NCBI GenBank assembly: GCA_020442505.1
Contig: JAGRJZ010000007.1
Location: 1-5,592 of the forward strand
DNA from: Alphaproteobacteria bacterium
GTDB lineage: Bacteria; Pseudomonadota; Alphaproteobacteria; Micavibrionales; Micavibrionaceae
Length of the DNA stretch: 5,592 bases
Direction of reading: 5' to 3'
In this document: one piece after another, positions 5,211 through 5,592 of the stretch
How the letters are laid out: each line of letters begins with the position of its first letter
Numbering within the stretch: position 1 is the stretch's first letter
Position numbers and translations under genes: made by a program
The notes under the pieces: generated by a model
What the model was told of the DNA's origin: nothing
Seen by the model: only the letters and a program-made list of their open reading frames with translations
Database searches by the model: none

Positions 5211-5552
5211 TAACGTTCCGGTGCGCTGATACCGCCTTCGTTTTTTGGAAAGCTGTTCTAAAACCATATCGTCGGAGGACGCCCAAACCCCACCTTGCCC
5301 AGAGTAAGAAATTATACCCTCCCCAGGCGTTCTCTTTGCAGCTTTTACGATGATCCATGTGGCCAATAATCCCAGAACAGAGCCGATGGGAAAATTTCCT
5401 GAAGATCCCGAGTCATAGGCAGTTCCGGATGCAACGGGTAGAACCAAGGCAGCTAAGGGCAGGAGCAAGGCCCCTAGTGATGATTGGGCATACCCACGCT
5501 GTTTATCCGGAAGGGCGCGTGCGTTAAAGGCGGTGCGGGATGTTCTTTTCAT
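5196..5552 (-). CDS. Small two-helix membrane protein of unknown function, 3' end cut by IS481
   Basis: I do not recognise this 118-codon gene. The start is ATG at 5550-5552, preceded by AGGGTGA (5557-5563) at good spacing. A basic N-terminus (MKRTSRTAFNARALPDKQR) leads to a first hydrophobic helix (LGALLLPLAALVLPVAS, about residues 26-42). A Gly/Ser-rich turn follows (YDSGSSGNFPIG), then a second helix (SVLGLLATWIIVK, about 58-70) and a soluble tail ending in KKRRRYQ. The pattern predicts an inner-membrane protein with a short external loop and both ends inside, or an exported protein if the first helix is cleaved. The last codons (about LCGNF and the TGA at 5196-5198) lie in the terminal repeat of the IS481 remnant, so the native C-terminus beyond about residue 113 is lost. 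The native length is unknown, and it may have been considerably longer. Confidence 0.55.
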   Translation of the reverse strand: MKRTSRTAFNARALPDKQRGYAQSSLGALLLPLAALVLPVASGTAYDSGSSGNFPIGSVLGLLATWIIVKAAKRTPGEGIISYSGQGGVWASSDDMVLEQLSKKRRRYQRTGTLCGNF

Positions 5553-5592
5553 GTTTTCACCCTGATGAATGCGTGATATTCCGACAATGCCT

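Noticed and set aside
1..5592. CRISPR array, toxin-antitoxin, retron or phage module
   Set aside because: No regularly spaced repeats, no paired small ORFs of known type, no reverse transcriptase and no phage structural genes are visible on either strand.

Overview
The window looks like a piece of an alphaproteobacterial chromosome of moderate GC content. The best evidence is the flavoprotein subunit of succinate dehydrogenase (SdhA, 2760-4550, minus strand). It carries the PTVHYNMGGIPTN signature of the alphaproteobacterial and mitochondrial type, where E. coli has PTCHYMMGGIPT. A canonical tRNA-Ile(CAU) and a Gram-negative 8-stranded outer-membrane barrel protein agree with this. The genus cannot be named from the sequence alone.

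Layout, left to right. Positions 1-284 hold no recognisable gene but contain several adjacent hairpins. Positions 285-635 are a decayed IS3-family transposase fragment (minus strand). It runs into the 3' end of an unrecognised, AT-richer minus-strand gene (584-1594), so that gene's last ~17-20 codons appear to be IS-derived. Positions 1746-1776 are a rho-independent terminator serving tRNA-Ile(CAU) at 1822-1898. The barrel-protein gene (1982-2635) lies 83 bp upstream of the tRNA on the same strand and has a good sigma70-type promoter at 2702-2730. Then comes sdhA. Immediately upstream of sdhA, where sdhD would normally lie, only a ~14-codon coding tail is left (4566-4610). It is followed by the end of an unidentified insertion element (4611-4738, minus strand) and a 5'-truncated, frameshifted IS481-family transposase (4739-5186, plus strand). 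The right end of that IS481 remnant cuts off another minus-strand gene, a small two-helix membrane protein (5196-5552).

The core genes (sdhA, tRNA, barrel protein) look intact and conserved. Both flanks are insertion-sequence graveyards in which resident genes were truncated and now end in IS-derived codons. SdhA would oxidise succinate in the TCA cycle and respiratory chain as part of complex II, but none of its partners (SdhB, SdhC, SdhD) is recognisable in the window. Either they are encoded elsewhere or the operon has been rearranged. I see no CRISPR array, toxin-antitoxin pair, defence system, phage module or other new multi-gene system. The observations most worth following are the isolated sdhA beside IS debris with a possible IS-borne promoter, and the unrecognised gene at 584-1594.
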